A stretch of DNA of 61,404 bases from Aporhodopirellula sallentina SM41 (GTDB taxonomy: Bacteria > Planctomycetota > Planctomycetia > Pirellulales > Pirellulaceae). A program made the position numbers and the translations under genes. Shown here piece by piece: positions 17,532 through 26,527 of this stretch; the first letter of the stretch is position 1; each line of letters starts with the position of its first letter. The DNA lies in NCBI RefSeq assembly GCF_000346505.1, contig NZ_ANOH01000319.1, positions 1-61,404 on the forward strand, read 5' to 3'. Below the pieces are notes generated by a model. It saw only the letters and a program-made list of their open reading frames with translations, was not told the DNA's origin and did not search any database.

Positions 17532-19340
17532 CTACGCCAAATCGCGATCCTCAAACAACAGCATGGCTAGCATCCATACCGCCACCACAAACACGACGAG
17601 ATAGTTGAACACGCCGGCAAGGTAGATCAGAGGCACCGCGTTACCCGAATCCACCGCCGCCTGGACGTTGAACGAGTTCAGGTTCGGCACCACCACCGCG
17701 ATCAGTTTGCCGACAAACCCGACGAGTTCCGTATTCTCCTTCGCCGACGCGACCAGCGGACTGGTCAGGTTACCGATCACGTAAATCGAGAAGCACGTGA
17801 TGAAGTTTGCCAGCAACGGCAGACGTGTCGCCAGAGCCACGGCGACTCCACCGATGGCCATCGTTTCCATGAAATACAAACCCAAAACAGGCAGAGTCGT
17901 CATGATTTCTTCATGCCCCACCTGCCACACCGGCGTCTTCTCGCTGGTCTCGCGTGCGTCGTAGATCGGTTTGTAACTCAGCACCACCAACAGCACCGCC
18001 GACAGGATCACAAACAGCACCAAAACGCTGAGCATGATGCCGGTGTATTTACCGAGGATGAACGAACGTCGGCTGACCGGTTTGCTCAGAACGGTCAATG
18101 CGGTACGACCTTCGATTTCGTCACTGACCGACGTTCCCGCACTCCACACGGCGAGCAGCATGCCCATGATCATGATCAGTGTCACGCCGCTGTCTTTGAG
18201 CAACCGGATGTCATCACCGAGCGTGTTGAACGGGAAGATCCCGAAGAGCAGCACGCCGAAGATTCCGAGCGCGAGCAGCAGCAGATACAACGGTTGAGCC
18301 ATCTCGTTTTTCGCTGTCGAGAGTGCCAACGCCCAGACACGCGGTGCGGCCTGTCGGGTGGCCATTAACGCCGTGATCGTCAGGAAGAAAATGAATCCCA
18401 CGAACACGATCGAAGAAGCCTGCGGAACTTGAGGCAGGTTCTTGAAGGTGAATACGACGCGGGCGGGGTCGATTTCTTGGTTGTAGATGTGCAGTTTGCC
18501 CGGATCGCCTGGGATCGGTGGTTGCTCCCGGTCTTGATAGCGATACTTGATTGCCTCGCTGCTGCCGGGGTTCAGTTCGACCGGCGAGCGGCTGAACGCG
18601 GCCGGATCTGCCGAGTCCGACAAGAACACCTTCTTGTCACTTTCGATGGTCAGCTCAGCGACGTTGCGGAAGTTGTATTCGATTCCGGCGGCAAAAAATT
18701 CCGGCTCGTCTGAAGATGCCGGTTGAATTGTTGCCACTTCGATTTGGGTTCCATCGCTCATCACATTGACCGACGGGATGCTCTCGAGAATCTTTCGCGG
18801 ATCCTCGACGAAAGGAGTCAACGCCAGCCCGAGCACGCAGAAAACGCCAGCGGTGCCGAGCAGGTACGGCATCACGCCTTCCGCCAACATCGAGAACCAT
18901 TCTGCACGCGTCCGGTGCCACATCCCGTAGATCAGGCCGAATCCCAGACCCAAGCCGATCGTCACCAGTGGCAAGACCAGCAATTGTCGGTTGTCACCGC
19001 CCTGCGGAAGATAAATCACGCAGAGGATCGCTGAGAAAATCGCCCCGGCGATCAGTGAGAATGTGACCCCCCGGCGAGGCGAATCCGCAATCTTCCCGAG
19101 TGCCGGGACCAGAGAAAGCAACGCCAGAACCCCGTAAACGACTGCGACCAAAAGGGCACCGAGTAACAACCCGATCGACAGGACCCAAATCGGAGTCGCG
19201 AAAGTGGGCATCCATTTGCCCATCTGTCCAAGGACCAGGAAAGAATCCAGCGTGCCGGCTGGAAGCGTATCGAAGTGGAAACTCGATTGTCCAAGGCCAA
19301 ACGTCACGGACGAGAGGGCATCAGGTAGGCCAGCGATCAT
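17532..19340 (-). CDS. ABC-2 type transporter permease
   Basis: The ATG at 19340 gives 602 residues (a TTG three codons earlier is possible). The N-terminal half has several membrane helices, then a large extracytoplasmic beta-rich domain of roughly 150 residues (~195-310). The C-terminal half is a typical ABC-2 permease core: LSTAKNEMAQPLYL, the GTSVSDEIEGRTALTVLSKP segment with the EIEGRT coupling-type motif, RRSFILGKYTG, and four further helices, ending WMLAMLLFEDRDLA. Such proteins pair with a separate ATPase; none with intact motifs is adjacent. The downstream gene is the degenerate ABC exporter-like protein. The substrate is unknown. Confidence 0.82.
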   Translation of the reverse strand: MIAGLPDALSSVTFGLGQSSFHFDTLPAGTLDSFLVLGQMGKWMPTFATPIWVLSIGLLLGALLVAVVYGVLALLSLVPALGKIADSPRRGVTFSLIAGAIFSAILCVIYLPQGGDNRQLLVLPLVTIGLGLGFGLIYGMWHRTRAEWFSMLAEGVMPYLLGTAGVFCVLGLALTPFVEDPRKILESIPSVNVMSDGTQIEVATIQPASSDEPEFFAAGIEYNFRNVAELTIESDKKVFLSDSADPAAFSRSPVELNPGSSEAIKYRYQDREQPPIPGDPGKLHIYNQEIDPARVVFTFKNLPQVPQASSIVFVGFIFFLTITALMATRQAAPRVWALALSTAKNEMAQPLYLLLLALGIFGVLLFGIFPFNTLGDDIRLLKDSGVTLIMIMGMLLAVWSAGTSVSDEIEGRTALTVLSKPVSRRSFILGKYTGIMLSVLVLFVILSAVLLVVLSYKPIYDARETSEKTPVWQVGHEEIMTTLPVLGLYFMETMAIGGVAVALATRLPLLANFITCFSIYVIGNLTSPLVASAKENTELVGFVGKLIAVVVPNLNSFNVQAAVDSGNAVPLIYLAGVFNYLVVFVVAVWMLAMLLFEDRDLA

Positions 19341-20000
19341 GCTCGGCAACTCAAATGGAGGAAAAGATGGCAGTTGGGAAAGATAAATGAACCGATCCGA
19401 TTGGTTCCGCAGTCCGCGGCGAACGCCTTCGGGGCGTGAGTTCTCGGGTCGGTTGGATGTTTCGGGAATCGGGTCAGCGAAACCGGAGGTCTCGAAGCTA
19501 CGCAGCGTCCCGCTGTTTGGTTTGCCGAAAAAGCGTTGCCGGCAGAATATTGAGGCATACGCTGGATATTGAGGGATCCGCAGGCAAGATTTGCGGCCGC
19601 ACCCGGCGAAACATCGCTAGCCCGGAACTCCAGCCGTGCTGATGTCGCAGTCGCCCCGGTGTCGCAGTTGAACCAGTGGAGCAACCGAATCCGTCTACTG
19701 GGCAAACAGGTGTACTAGGCGAATCGGTAAGATGCCGTTGGCGGTCGGGCGAGCCCGTCTGCCACACTGAAGAACCTGCCCGAAGATAACCTGCTCGAAG
19801 TCAACTTGCTCCAAGTCAATTTGCTCGAAGCCAAGCTGTTTGAAGACTCCGTGATTTGATCGACCTGCGGGCGTTCGCGACGGTTGTTCTTTGTTAACCG
19901 CGGCTAACGCCGATCGGCTGATTGGGGCGTCGACGCTGTCGGGTTCTTCGCTTCCTGTCGTTTTGTGCCTTCTTTTCGAGACCGCCCTGTGAATTCGAAC
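19341..20000. other. 660-bp divergent intergenic region
   Basis: This lies between the divergent ABC-2 permease and the AAA+ ATPase gene. No convincing gene is seen on either strand. It contains a 15-bp periodic tract (19773-19847) and presumably the promoters of both flanking genes, which are not identifiable with confidence. In-frame GTG codons at 19965 and 19989 could extend the AAA+ gene into it by up to 12 residues. Confidence 0.5.
19773..19847 (+). repeat. 15-bp imperfect tandem repeat, five units
   Basis: Five successive 15-mers follow the pattern AA(C/T/G)(C/T)TG(C/T)(T/C)C(G/C)AAG(N)(N). Read on the plus strand they would encode pentapeptide-like units (NLLEV, NLLQV, NLLEA, KLFED), but the frame has a stop 42 bp upstream, no ATG/GTG/TTG start after it, and closes 12 bp downstream. 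Probably non-coding. Confidence 0.65.
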
Positions 20001-21413
20001 ATGGCCCCCCCGGCTGCTGACAACCTCCGCGATCTTCTCAGCCAAGGCTGGAAGTCCAAAACCGTTAAGGAAGAGATCCGGGATAACTTTTCTCGGATGC
20101 TCGCTTCCGGTGAAGATCTGTATCCGGGGATTGTCGGCTATGAGGACACGGTGATTCCCGAGATCAATCTCGCGCTGTTGGCCGGGCACGACATCTTATT
20201 TCTCGGCGAAAAGGGACAGGCGAAAAGTCGTCTAATGCGGCAACTCGCACGCTTCCTCGATCCATACGTTCCCTACATCGATCATCCTGATTTGCCGATC
20301 CACGAGGACCCGTTGGCACCGATTTCGTCCCTCGGTCGTCGGCTCGTGAAGGAACGTGCCCCCGAAGACATCCCAATCGCATGGTGGCCGCGAGAAGATC
20401 GCTATGCCGAACGGCTCAGTCCGGGGACGAAGTTTGCCGACATCATCGGCGAGATCGATCCGGCCAAACTGACCGGCGGGGTCAGCATGAGTGCCGAGGA
20501 GGCGCTTTCGTTCGGTTTGATCCCACGGATGCACCGAGGCATCTTCGCGATGAACGAACTGCCCGAACTCGATGACCTCGTCCAGGTCGGTCTGTTCAAT
20601 ATCTTGGAAGAACGCGACGTGCAAATCCGCGGCTATCCCATCCGCTTTGACGTCGACGTGATGATTCTGTTCTCGGCGAACCCTGCCACGTACAACCGCA
20701 GCGGTAAGGTGATTCCGCAATTGAAAGACCGCATCGGGACGATCGTGCAAACGCACTATCCCCGTGAGCGTGATCAGGGGATCGAAATCCTGCAGCAGGA
20801 AATCGGCAACGACCTCGGTGGTGAGTATCCCGTCCACGTGCCGTTGTTCATGTACCAAATCATTGAGGAGATCACCAACCGGGCTCGGCAAAGCAAGTAC
20901 ATCGATCAAGCCTCCGGGGTGTCGGCGCGGTTCTCGCTGGCAAACTTTCGGACGATCGTCGCGTCGGCCCGTCAACGCGGGATTGTCCACGGTGAGTCAC
21001 CGGCGGTTCCACGAATCAGTGACCTCGGGCACCTCTACGCGAGCTCGCTCGGTAAGCTCGAACTTGATTTGATGGGAACGCATCAAATGACCGAGCGACA
21101 GGTGCTCGACAGTGTGATCGCCGAGGCGATTCAAACGGTGTTCAGTGAGTACATCGAGGAACACGGTTTGGCGGAGATCGCCGAGATCTTTCGCGGTGGA
21201 GTGCGTGTGGAGGTTGGTGACCTGCTGCCGAGCAGTCTGTACGCCGAGCGTTTGCAACACGTGCCGCCCGCGTGGGATCGAGCCTTTGAGGTCAACGCGA
21301 GCGAAAACGAAGCGATGCGTGCGTCCTGCGTCGAGTTCATTCTCGCGGGGTTATACAGCCTCGACAAAATCAGCCGCTCGCAGAAGCACGGTAAGATTCA
21401 CTACGAAACGTGA
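20001..21413 (+). CDS. Mg-chelatase (ChlI/BchI)-like AAA+ ATPase
   Basis: The ATG at 20001 gives 470 residues. The N-terminal two thirds are an AAA+ domain of the ChlI/MoxR side of the family. The Walker A segment is [16 protein letters not shown] (near residue 70). The Walker B region is [13 protein letters not shown], with Asn in place of the usual Asp, followed by the long insertion [19 protein letters not shown] and then [11 protein letters not shown] as sensor. This atypical P-loop (AKS) and NELPEL pattern is shared by a group of Mg-chelatase-like proteins annotated in many phyla, so it is probably family-typical rather than a defect. Partners are usually VWA-domain proteins; none is adjacent here. 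The cellular role is unknown. Confidence 0.8.
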   Translation: MAPPAADNLRDLLSQGWKSKTVKEEIRDNFSRMLASGEDLYPGIVGYEDTVIPEINLALLAGHDILFLGEKGQAKSRLMRQLARFLDPYVPYIDHPDLPIHEDPLAPISSLGRRLVKERAPEDIPIAWWPREDRYAERLSPGTKFADIIGEIDPAKLTGGVSMSAEEALSFGLIPRMHRGIFAMNELPELDDLVQVGLFNILEERDVQIRGYPIRFDVDVMILFSANPATYNRSGKVIPQLKDRIGTIVQTHYPRERDQGIEILQQEIGNDLGGEYPVHVPLFMYQIIEEITNRARQSKYIDQASGVSARFSLANFRTIVASARQRGIVHGESPAVPRISDLGHLYASSLGKLELDLMGTHQMTERQVLDSVIAEAIQTVFSEYIEEHGLAEIAEIFRGGVRVEVGDLLPSSLYAERLQHVPPAWDRAFEVNASENEAMRASCVEFILAGLYSLDKISRSQKHGKIHYET

Positions 21414-21463
21414 GACCTACGCAAGATGCGAGAGCATTGCTGCAACTAGAAATCGAGGTAGAG

Positions 21464-21537
21464 GGCGTAGCAAAAGTCGCCAAGACTTTCGGCAGGCTCC
21501 GCGAATCACCGAAAGTCTTGGCGGTTTTCGCTACGCC
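21464..21537. repeat. Dispersed palindromic repeat family 1, copy A
   Basis: Two 29-bp arms (GGCGTAGCAAAAGTCGCC... and ...GGCGGTTTTCGCTACGCC) pair with three mismatches around a 16-nt loop containing GCGAATCA. Homologous copies lie at 28394-28468, 52858-52948 and 56625-56696 (opposite orientation). The following ~30 bp (TTGAACCCTTATTGGTGATC, then GTGACGC) also match copy C, so the unit is longer than the hairpin. Confidence 0.8.
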
Positions 21538-21569
21538 GTTGAACCCTTATTGGTGATCGTGACGCACCT

Positions 21570-22613
21570 CTAGTGCATGGTACCGACCATGGCCATCACG
21601 TCACGCAGGATGCATCCGGCGCGTTGTACCTGTTCCGGCGTGACATTCATGTGTGTCACCAATCGGATCGCCTGGTCATCAATCGCAAAGCAATCCAATC
21701 CGGATGCGAACAGTCGCGACTGCAACTCCGATGCGGTGCCCCATAACGGATCGATATCCAAGATCACGATGTTGGTGTCAACGCGGCCGCCGCGGATGGA
21801 GAGTGCTGGCAGACGGGAGGCTTCGTATGCGATCTGTTGGGCCGCTTCGTGATCAAAGTGCAAACGTGCGCGATGATTGTGGAGGGCGTGTAGTGCTCCG
21901 GCAGCGATGATCCCCGCCTGTCGCATGCCACCCCCGAACAGTTTTCGTGCCCGGCGGGCTTCGTCGATGAAAGCCTGCGAACCGGCCAACGCGGACCCGA
22001 CCGGAGCGCCGAGGCCTTTACTGAAACAAACACTGACCGAGTCAAACGGCGCGGCCAATCGGGCGACATCAATTCCCGTTGCCGCCGACGCGTTCCAAAT
22101 CCGAGCTCCGTCGAGGTGGGTTTTCAGCGACTGTTCATGAGCCCACAGACAAGCCGCGTCGATCGACTCTTGTGGAACGACGCGACCTCCCCATCGGTTG
22201 TGCGTGTTTTCCAAACACAGCAACCGGGTGCGAACCATGTGTTCGTTTTCGGGGCGGATGGTGCCGATCAGATGTTCAACGCCGAGCACGCCACAATCGC
22301 CCGTGATCGTCCGAGCCACCAACCCCGATAGCTGAGCGAAGGCACCTTGTTCGTATTGATAGATGTGACAATCCGCTTCGCAGAGAAACTCGGTGCCGCG
22401 TTCGCAGTGGACTCGTACGCCGACTTGGTTGGCCATCGTGCCGCTGGGCATGAACAGCGCGGCGGCTTTGCCGAGGACCGCGGCGGTCTCGCGTTCGAGC
22501 TGATCCACGGTAGGATCAACATCGATGACGTTGTCGCCGACGATCGCATTTGCCATGGCGCGTCGCATCTCAGCGGTCGGTTGGGTGACGGTGTCACTTC
22601 GCAGATCGATCAT
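21570..22613 (-). CDS. ltaE: Low-specificity L-threonine aldolase
   Basis: The ATG at 22613 begins MIDLRSDTVTQPTAEM, the normal N terminus of the family; an upstream in-frame start at 22772 would add 53 unrelated residues. The 347-residue product is a fold-type I PLP enzyme. GDNVIDVDPTV, LFMPSGTMANQ, the LDGARIWNAS segment with the PLP-contacting Asp, and the Schiff-base lysine in VCFSKGLGAPVGS are all present. It cleaves L-threonine or L-allo-threonine to glycine and acetaldehyde. It is transcribed divergently from hisD with about 290 bp between the starts. Confidence 0.9.
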   Translation of the reverse strand: MIDLRSDTVTQPTAEMRRAMANAIVGDNVIDVDPTVDQLERETAAVLGKAAALFMPSGTMANQVGVRVHCERGTEFLCEADCHIYQYEQGAFAQLSGLVARTITGDCGVLGVEHLIGTIRPENEHMVRTRLLCLENTHNRWGGRVVPQESIDAACLWAHEQSLKTHLDGARIWNASAATGIDVARLAAPFDSVSVCFSKGLGAPVGSALAGSQAFIDEARRARKLFGGGMRQAGIIAAGALHALHNHRARLHFDHEAAQQIAYEASRLPALSIRGGRVDTNIVILDIDPLWGTASELQSRLFASGLDCFAIDDQAIRLVTHMNVTPEQVQRAGCILRDVMAMVGTMH

Positions 22614-22906
22614 GGCGTTCGTTCTTATGCAATTGCCGGGAATGGGTGGGAAGGATACCGTCGACGTGATGTTATCCGGTCTGCTTTGCATGACGCGGAG
22701 GTCCGATTCCTGGCGGACGTTTCGTCGAAGCCTCGTCGAAGCTTGGCCGACGGCCTCAGTGCTCCGGTGCACTTGGTGCTCCGGTGCTCTGGCGAAAGCC
22801 CGCCACGGGGTTTAGCTTAACGATTCGTCGGCAGCGACGGCGACCCCGAGAAGGCTTCAAACTACACATAGCGTATCCGAAATCTGACAACCCACGACAA
22901 ATTTTC

Positions 22907-24274
22907 ATGACCTCCGAAACCGTCGATTCTTTGATCCGATTCGTGGACGCTCGCCAGGGCGGGTTGGAAATCCTGGCCGAATTGCGGGAGAAACTCAGCC
23001 CGCGCGGTGATCTGGTGAGCCCCCGAGGCAGGGAACTGACGCAGGCGGTTTTCGGCAAACCCCTCACCCCGGTGGAAGTCGTCGAAACAATTTGTCGCGA
23101 CGTGCAGTCCGAAGGAACCGCGGCGCTGCTCCGGTACACCGAGTCGCTCGACCGGGCATCGTTGACCGCGGAAACGTTGCGAGTGCCGGCCGAGGATTTG
23201 CAGTCCGCGCACGCCGAGGCCGCGCCGGAGTTTCTCGATTCGGTCCGACGCATCCGCGAAAACATCACGCAGTTTCAGTCAGCGATCCGTCACGAAGACG
23301 TCACGATCACGCCTCGACCAGGAGTCCGATTGACCCAGCGGTACGTGCCGATGCGACGCGTCGGGATCTGCGTTCCCGGAGGAGCGGCCGCGTATCCGTC
23401 GACGGTGTTGATGACCGCAGTGCCTGCCCAGGTCGCCGGTGTCGATGAGATCGCCGTGGTCGCGCCGCCGACACCGTTCGGTGCGTACAACAAAGACATG
23501 CTCGCGACGTGTCACGAACTGGGGATCACGGAGGTTTACCGCTGCGGCGGCGCGCAGGCCGTTGCCGCGATGGCGTTCGGTTGCGATGCGTTGCCAGCGG
23601 TCGACAAGATCGTTGGGCCGGGGAATTTGTTTGTCGCGTTGGCCAAGAAACAAGTGTTTGGCACCGTGGACATCGATTCGTTCGCTGGGCCGAGTGAAGT
23701 GATTGTGATCGCGGATGCGACCGCGTCGCCCGCGTACGTGGCAGCCGACTTGCTCGCCCAAGCGGAACACTCGCCGGGGTCGGCGATTTTGATCACGTGG
23801 GATGAAGCGTTGATCGATTCGGTACGTGGCGAACTGCAGACCCAACTCGCTCAGTTGGAACGCAGCGACCTGACGCGGGACGCGTTGTCAGATTTCGGTG
23901 CGTTGATTTTGGTGCGAGACGCCGAGCAGGCGTGCGAGCTAACTGACTCGTTCGCCCCCGAGCACTTGCACATCGAAACCTCCGATCCGGACGCCCAAAT
24001 CGCAACGATTCGCAACAGCGGTGCGGCGTTCCTCGGCCACCATACGCCGGTCGCGTTGGGCGACTACGCGGCCGGACCGAGCCACGTGTTGCCCACCGGC
24101 GGCACCTGCAAATGGGCAGCAGGCCTGTCGGTCAACAGCTTCCTGCGATCCGGCAGTGTGACGATGTTCGACGAAGGCGCGACCAAAGCGATCGCCGACG
24201 ACGTTGTCCGTATCGCCGAGAAGGAAGGCCTTACCGCTCACGCCCGCAGTGTGTCGATCCGAACCGAGGCGTGA
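22907..24274 (+). CDS. hisD: Histidinol dehydrogenase
   Basis: The ATG at 22907 gives 455 residues, slightly longer than E. coli HisD (434). Family landmarks occur in order: RYVPMRRVGICVPGG, YPSTVLMTAVPAQVAGV, RCGGAQAVAAMAFG, VGPGNLFVALAKK, DSFAGPSEV, LLAQAEHSPGS, and SFAPEHLHIETSDP with the catalytic Glu-His pair. The C-terminal NHVLPT-equivalent reads GPSHVLPTGGTCK. It catalyses the last two steps of histidine synthesis (L-histidinol to L-histidine, using NAD and zinc). No other his gene is adjacent, so the pathway genes are dispersed. Confidence 0.96.
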   Translation: MTSETVDSLIRFVDARQGGLEILAELREKLSPRGDLVSPRGRELTQAVFGKPLTPVEVVETICRDVQSEGTAALLRYTESLDRASLTAETLRVPAEDLQSAHAEAAPEFLDSVRRIRENITQFQSAIRHEDVTITPRPGVRLTQRYVPMRRVGICVPGGAAAYPSTVLMTAVPAQVAGVDEIAVVAPPTPFGAYNKDMLATCHELGITEVYRCGGAQAVAAMAFGCDALPAVDKIVGPGNLFVALAKKQVFGTVDIDSFAGPSEVIVIADATASPAYVAADLLAQAEHSPGSAILITWDEALIDSVRGELQTQLAQLERSDLTRDALSDFGALILVRDAEQACELTDSFAPEHLHIETSDPDAQIATIRNSGAAFLGHHTPVALGDYAAGPSHVLPTGGTCKWAAGLSVNSFLRSGSVTMFDEGATKAIADDVVRIAEKEGLTAHARSVSIRTEA

Positions 24275-24313
24275 GGTGGCGGCTCTTTCTGCAGGGAGAG
24301 CATGGCTGTCCCT

Positions 24314-24359
24314 GTTTCGTTCGCGGTAAGCAGAGCGTTTCGTTCGCAGTGTGCAGAGC
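24314..24359 (+). repeat. 23-bp tandem duplication
   Basis: GTTTCGTTCGCGGTAAGCAG plus AGC is followed at once by a second 23-mer with three substitutions and then a degraded third start (GTTTATTTC). It lies in the hisD 3' intergenic region. Confidence 0.6.
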
Positions 24360-24535
24360 GTTTATTTCACAGTGAGCCGGATGAACGTGGGGCCATCGGA
24401 AGACGCCGGCCTCGGGGGCAAGCGACCCTGCGAGATCGCAGGTCGGACTGGCCCAACGCCCCCCAGGTGCTTACTCGCGCCCGCTCCGTTGGCTGGATCC
24501 GGCCTTCGCCGGAGCTGCCTCTTTCTTCGGGGCTG

Positions 24536-25837
24536 TTAGGACTCGATCAGCATTTTGACCGCGTCAAGGTAACGTCGAATCACATCGGCCTCCACCTCTT
24601 CAAACCCGGCCGACTTGTGGCGAAGGATCGACAGTTTGAGTGACTCGATGACGTCGGCGAGGTCGTCGGGCAGTTCGGGAAGTCCCGCGAACGGCTGCAT
24701 CGGTGATGGGGCTGGCTCGTCCGCAACACCGACTCCGCCACCACCTTCGGTTTGGTTGGCGTCGTTCATGTTGTTGCCTTCGGGCAGTGCCGCGAGTTCC
24801 GATTCGTCACCGAAGTCAGGGGCCTCGTAGGCCGGTCCGGATGCAACGCCGTCGGTGTCGCCGTCGTAATCGCGTGTCGATCCGCCGCCTTGGGCTGGTG
24901 CGGTACCGATGTCCGGAGTGTCCTCGTCGACGTCGACCTCGATGACTTGGCTGCCGGTGGGACGATCCGACTCGACGGCTCCGTTTGCTTTCCATCGTTG
25001 TTCACGCATGATCGAAACGGACCACTTCTCTTCCACCGCACCTTGCAGCCAGAGAGCGGCGTCGTCCCAGTCCAACGCGGCGAGGAAGTGGCTCCAGTAC
25101 AACGTCGGATACGTCTTGGCTTGATCGCCGAACCGGTCGTGAACACGGCGGAGCCTTCCGACGTGCGGCGACGTCACGCCACCGACGCGGGATGCCCATG
25201 CTTCGTCGGAGTAGTCGGTGACCGGGGCACCGGCTTCGATCAAGGCTTCTCGCCATTCGCTGATGATGCGGCCTTTTTCCCAGTTCGTCGTGCTGACGAG
25301 GGAGTTCCATTGGCCGACGAAAGGTTGTTGCAGTTCGACGAGTTCCTCATCGCTGCCGGCAGGTTTGAAGCCCGCTTCTGGATCGTCCGAAGCCGGGCTG
25401 TCATCGATCGCGGCGGTGGGGTCGTCCGATGCAGTCAACTCGGCTGTAGCCGCGGCGGCAACTGGGCCGTCGGTGACGTCTTCATATTCGTCGGCAGTCG
25501 ATGAATCGGAAGCCAGGGAATCGGAAGCCAGGGAATCGGAAGCCAGGGAATCGGAAGCCAGGGAATCGGAAGCCAGGGAATCGGAAGCCAGTGATTCTGA
25601 CGAGGAGGCTTCTGGAGACGAGGAATCCGACATTGCAGCGGTATCGGCATCGCTCGCGTCCGCGGTGGCGACGGCGGTTTCGTCTTCGTCGGGGACGTCT
25701 TCGTAGACTTCCGACGCGTCAAAACGTGGATGAGTGGTGGCGGGGGTAGCCGACGCTTCCGACGGCGCGGCGGCATCGGTTTGGGCGGGATCGATTGGGG
25801 AATCGGAGGCGGAGGCGTCAAAGTCGTCTTGGGTCAT
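24536..25837 (-). CDS. Ser/Ala/Asp-rich hypothetical protein with pentapeptide tandem repeat
   Basis: The ATG at 25837 (MTQDDFDAS) is preferred over an upstream in-frame start at 26095, because upstream sequence is Arg/Pro/Ser-rich and unlike the acidic protein. The 433-residue product has a disordered acidic N-terminal half containing six consecutive Leu-Ala-Ser-Asp-Ser units (residues ~82-112). A conserved-looking helical core follows (~175-300, with WEKGRIISEWREAL, DEAWASRVGG, YPTLYWSHFLAALDWDDAA, REQRWKANG). Then comes another low-complexity linker and a short C-terminal helical segment. No known domain is recognised. Lack of signal peptide and membrane helices suggests a cytoplasmic location. 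Confidence 0.7.
   Translation of the reverse strand: MTQDDFDASASDSPIDPAQTDAAAPSEASATPATTHPRFDASEVYEDVPDEDETAVATADASDADTAAMSDSSSPEASSSESLASDSLASDSLASDSLASDSLASDSLASDSSTADEYEDVTDGPVAAAATAELTASDDPTAAIDDSPASDDPEAGFKPAGSDEELVELQQPFVGQWNSLVSTTNWEKGRIISEWREALIEAGAPVTDYSDEAWASRVGGVTSPHVGRLRRVHDRFGDQAKTYPTLYWSHFLAALDWDDAALWLQGAVEEKWSVSIMREQRWKANGAVESDRPTGSQVIEVDVDEDTPDIGTAPAQGGGSTRDYDGDTDGVASGPAYEAPDFGDESELAALPEGNNMNDANQTEGGGGVGVADEPAPSPMQPFAGLPELPDDLADVIESLKLSILRHKSAGFEEVEADVIRRYLDAVKMLIES
25503..25592 (-). repeat. 15-bp tandem repeat, six units, coding (LASDS)x6
   Basis: Six in-phase copies of GAATCGGAAGCCAGG (plus strand), the last with one change. The copies are almost identical at DNA level, implying recent expansion or contraction by slippage. 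Confidence 0.9.
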
Positions 25838-26527
25838 CGGCTTCTGCTTATGGGGTGAAAATCGGGCTCCATCAGGTGCCGCATACGCTACCCTGGCGCT
25901 GCCCCGATCGTGAAGATTCGATGTCGAAATTCGATGAATCTCAGCCGTATCGGTGTCCAATCGCATGGGCGAGGAAAGCGGTACGGTGTGGGAAAGATGT
26001 CCGGAGTGAGGCCATTTCGGCGAATCCCGATTCGAGTCGAGCGGCTTTCCCAATCCGGCCGCACGTGTGAGCGATCCGCGGCACGGCTCTGGCAACGCTC
26101 GCCGGCGGCCAGCAACCGGGGCTCGATCGTGCGCCGGGCCGAGTGGGAACCGGGCCGAGTAGGAACCGGGCTAGTAGGAACCGGGCCAGTAGGAACCGGG
26201 CCAGTAGGAACTCGTGGCGGAGTCGGGGCGTTGTCCTCTGGGGCCCCGTTATGTTCAGGGTCCCCGTTGTCTTCAACGCCAGGTTGCCCTCAGAGACGCT
26301 GTCCACAAAGTCGTTGCAGTCGTCATGACCCGCACCGATGACCGACCGGGCGGTGACGGATTGGCCGACAAAGGGGAGGCTTTGAACAGGTTTTCGCAGG
26401 TTTGACTGCGTTTTTGTTGCCGTTATCAAACCGTCGAGCTATCCTGAGTCCCATATACAGTCGCTGTCGCTGACCGCCCCGCCGTCCTCCGTGACGGTGG
26501 TCTCTTCCACGCCGAATCTGCCCACTC
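25838..26527. other. 690-bp intergenic region
   Basis: This lies between the divergent Ser/Asp-rich hypothetical and the DUF1598-type gene. The open frames here are Arg/Pro-rich and look non-coding. It holds a second 15-bp repeat tract (26144-26218). Both flanking promoters should lie here but are not clearly recognisable. Confidence 0.5.
26144..26218 (+). repeat. 15-bp imperfect tandem repeat, non-coding
   Basis: About five units of GTAGGAACCGGGCCA. The first unit is 16 bp and the last decays (GTAGGAACTCGTGG). It has the same period as the tract at 25503-25592 but a different sequence. Confidence 0.75.

Noticed and set aside
19773-19847. Possible pentapeptide-repeat (A/N-L-x-x) protein
   Set aside because: The frame is stopped 42 bp upstream, has no usable start codon and closes within 12 bp; too short to form a beta-helix.
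20001-21413. Inactive AAA+ ATPase because Walker A reads AKS and Walker B reads NELPEL
   Set aside because: As I recall, these variants are common to this Mg-chelatase-like subgroup, so they do not signal decay.
24497-24535. Terminator for hisD
   Set aside because: The GC stem TCCGGC-CTTC-GCCGGA is short and has no T-run directly after it.
25503-25592. CRISPR-like array
   Set aside because: Repeats are 15 bp, head to tail without spacers and in phase with a reading frame; it is a tandem coding repeat.
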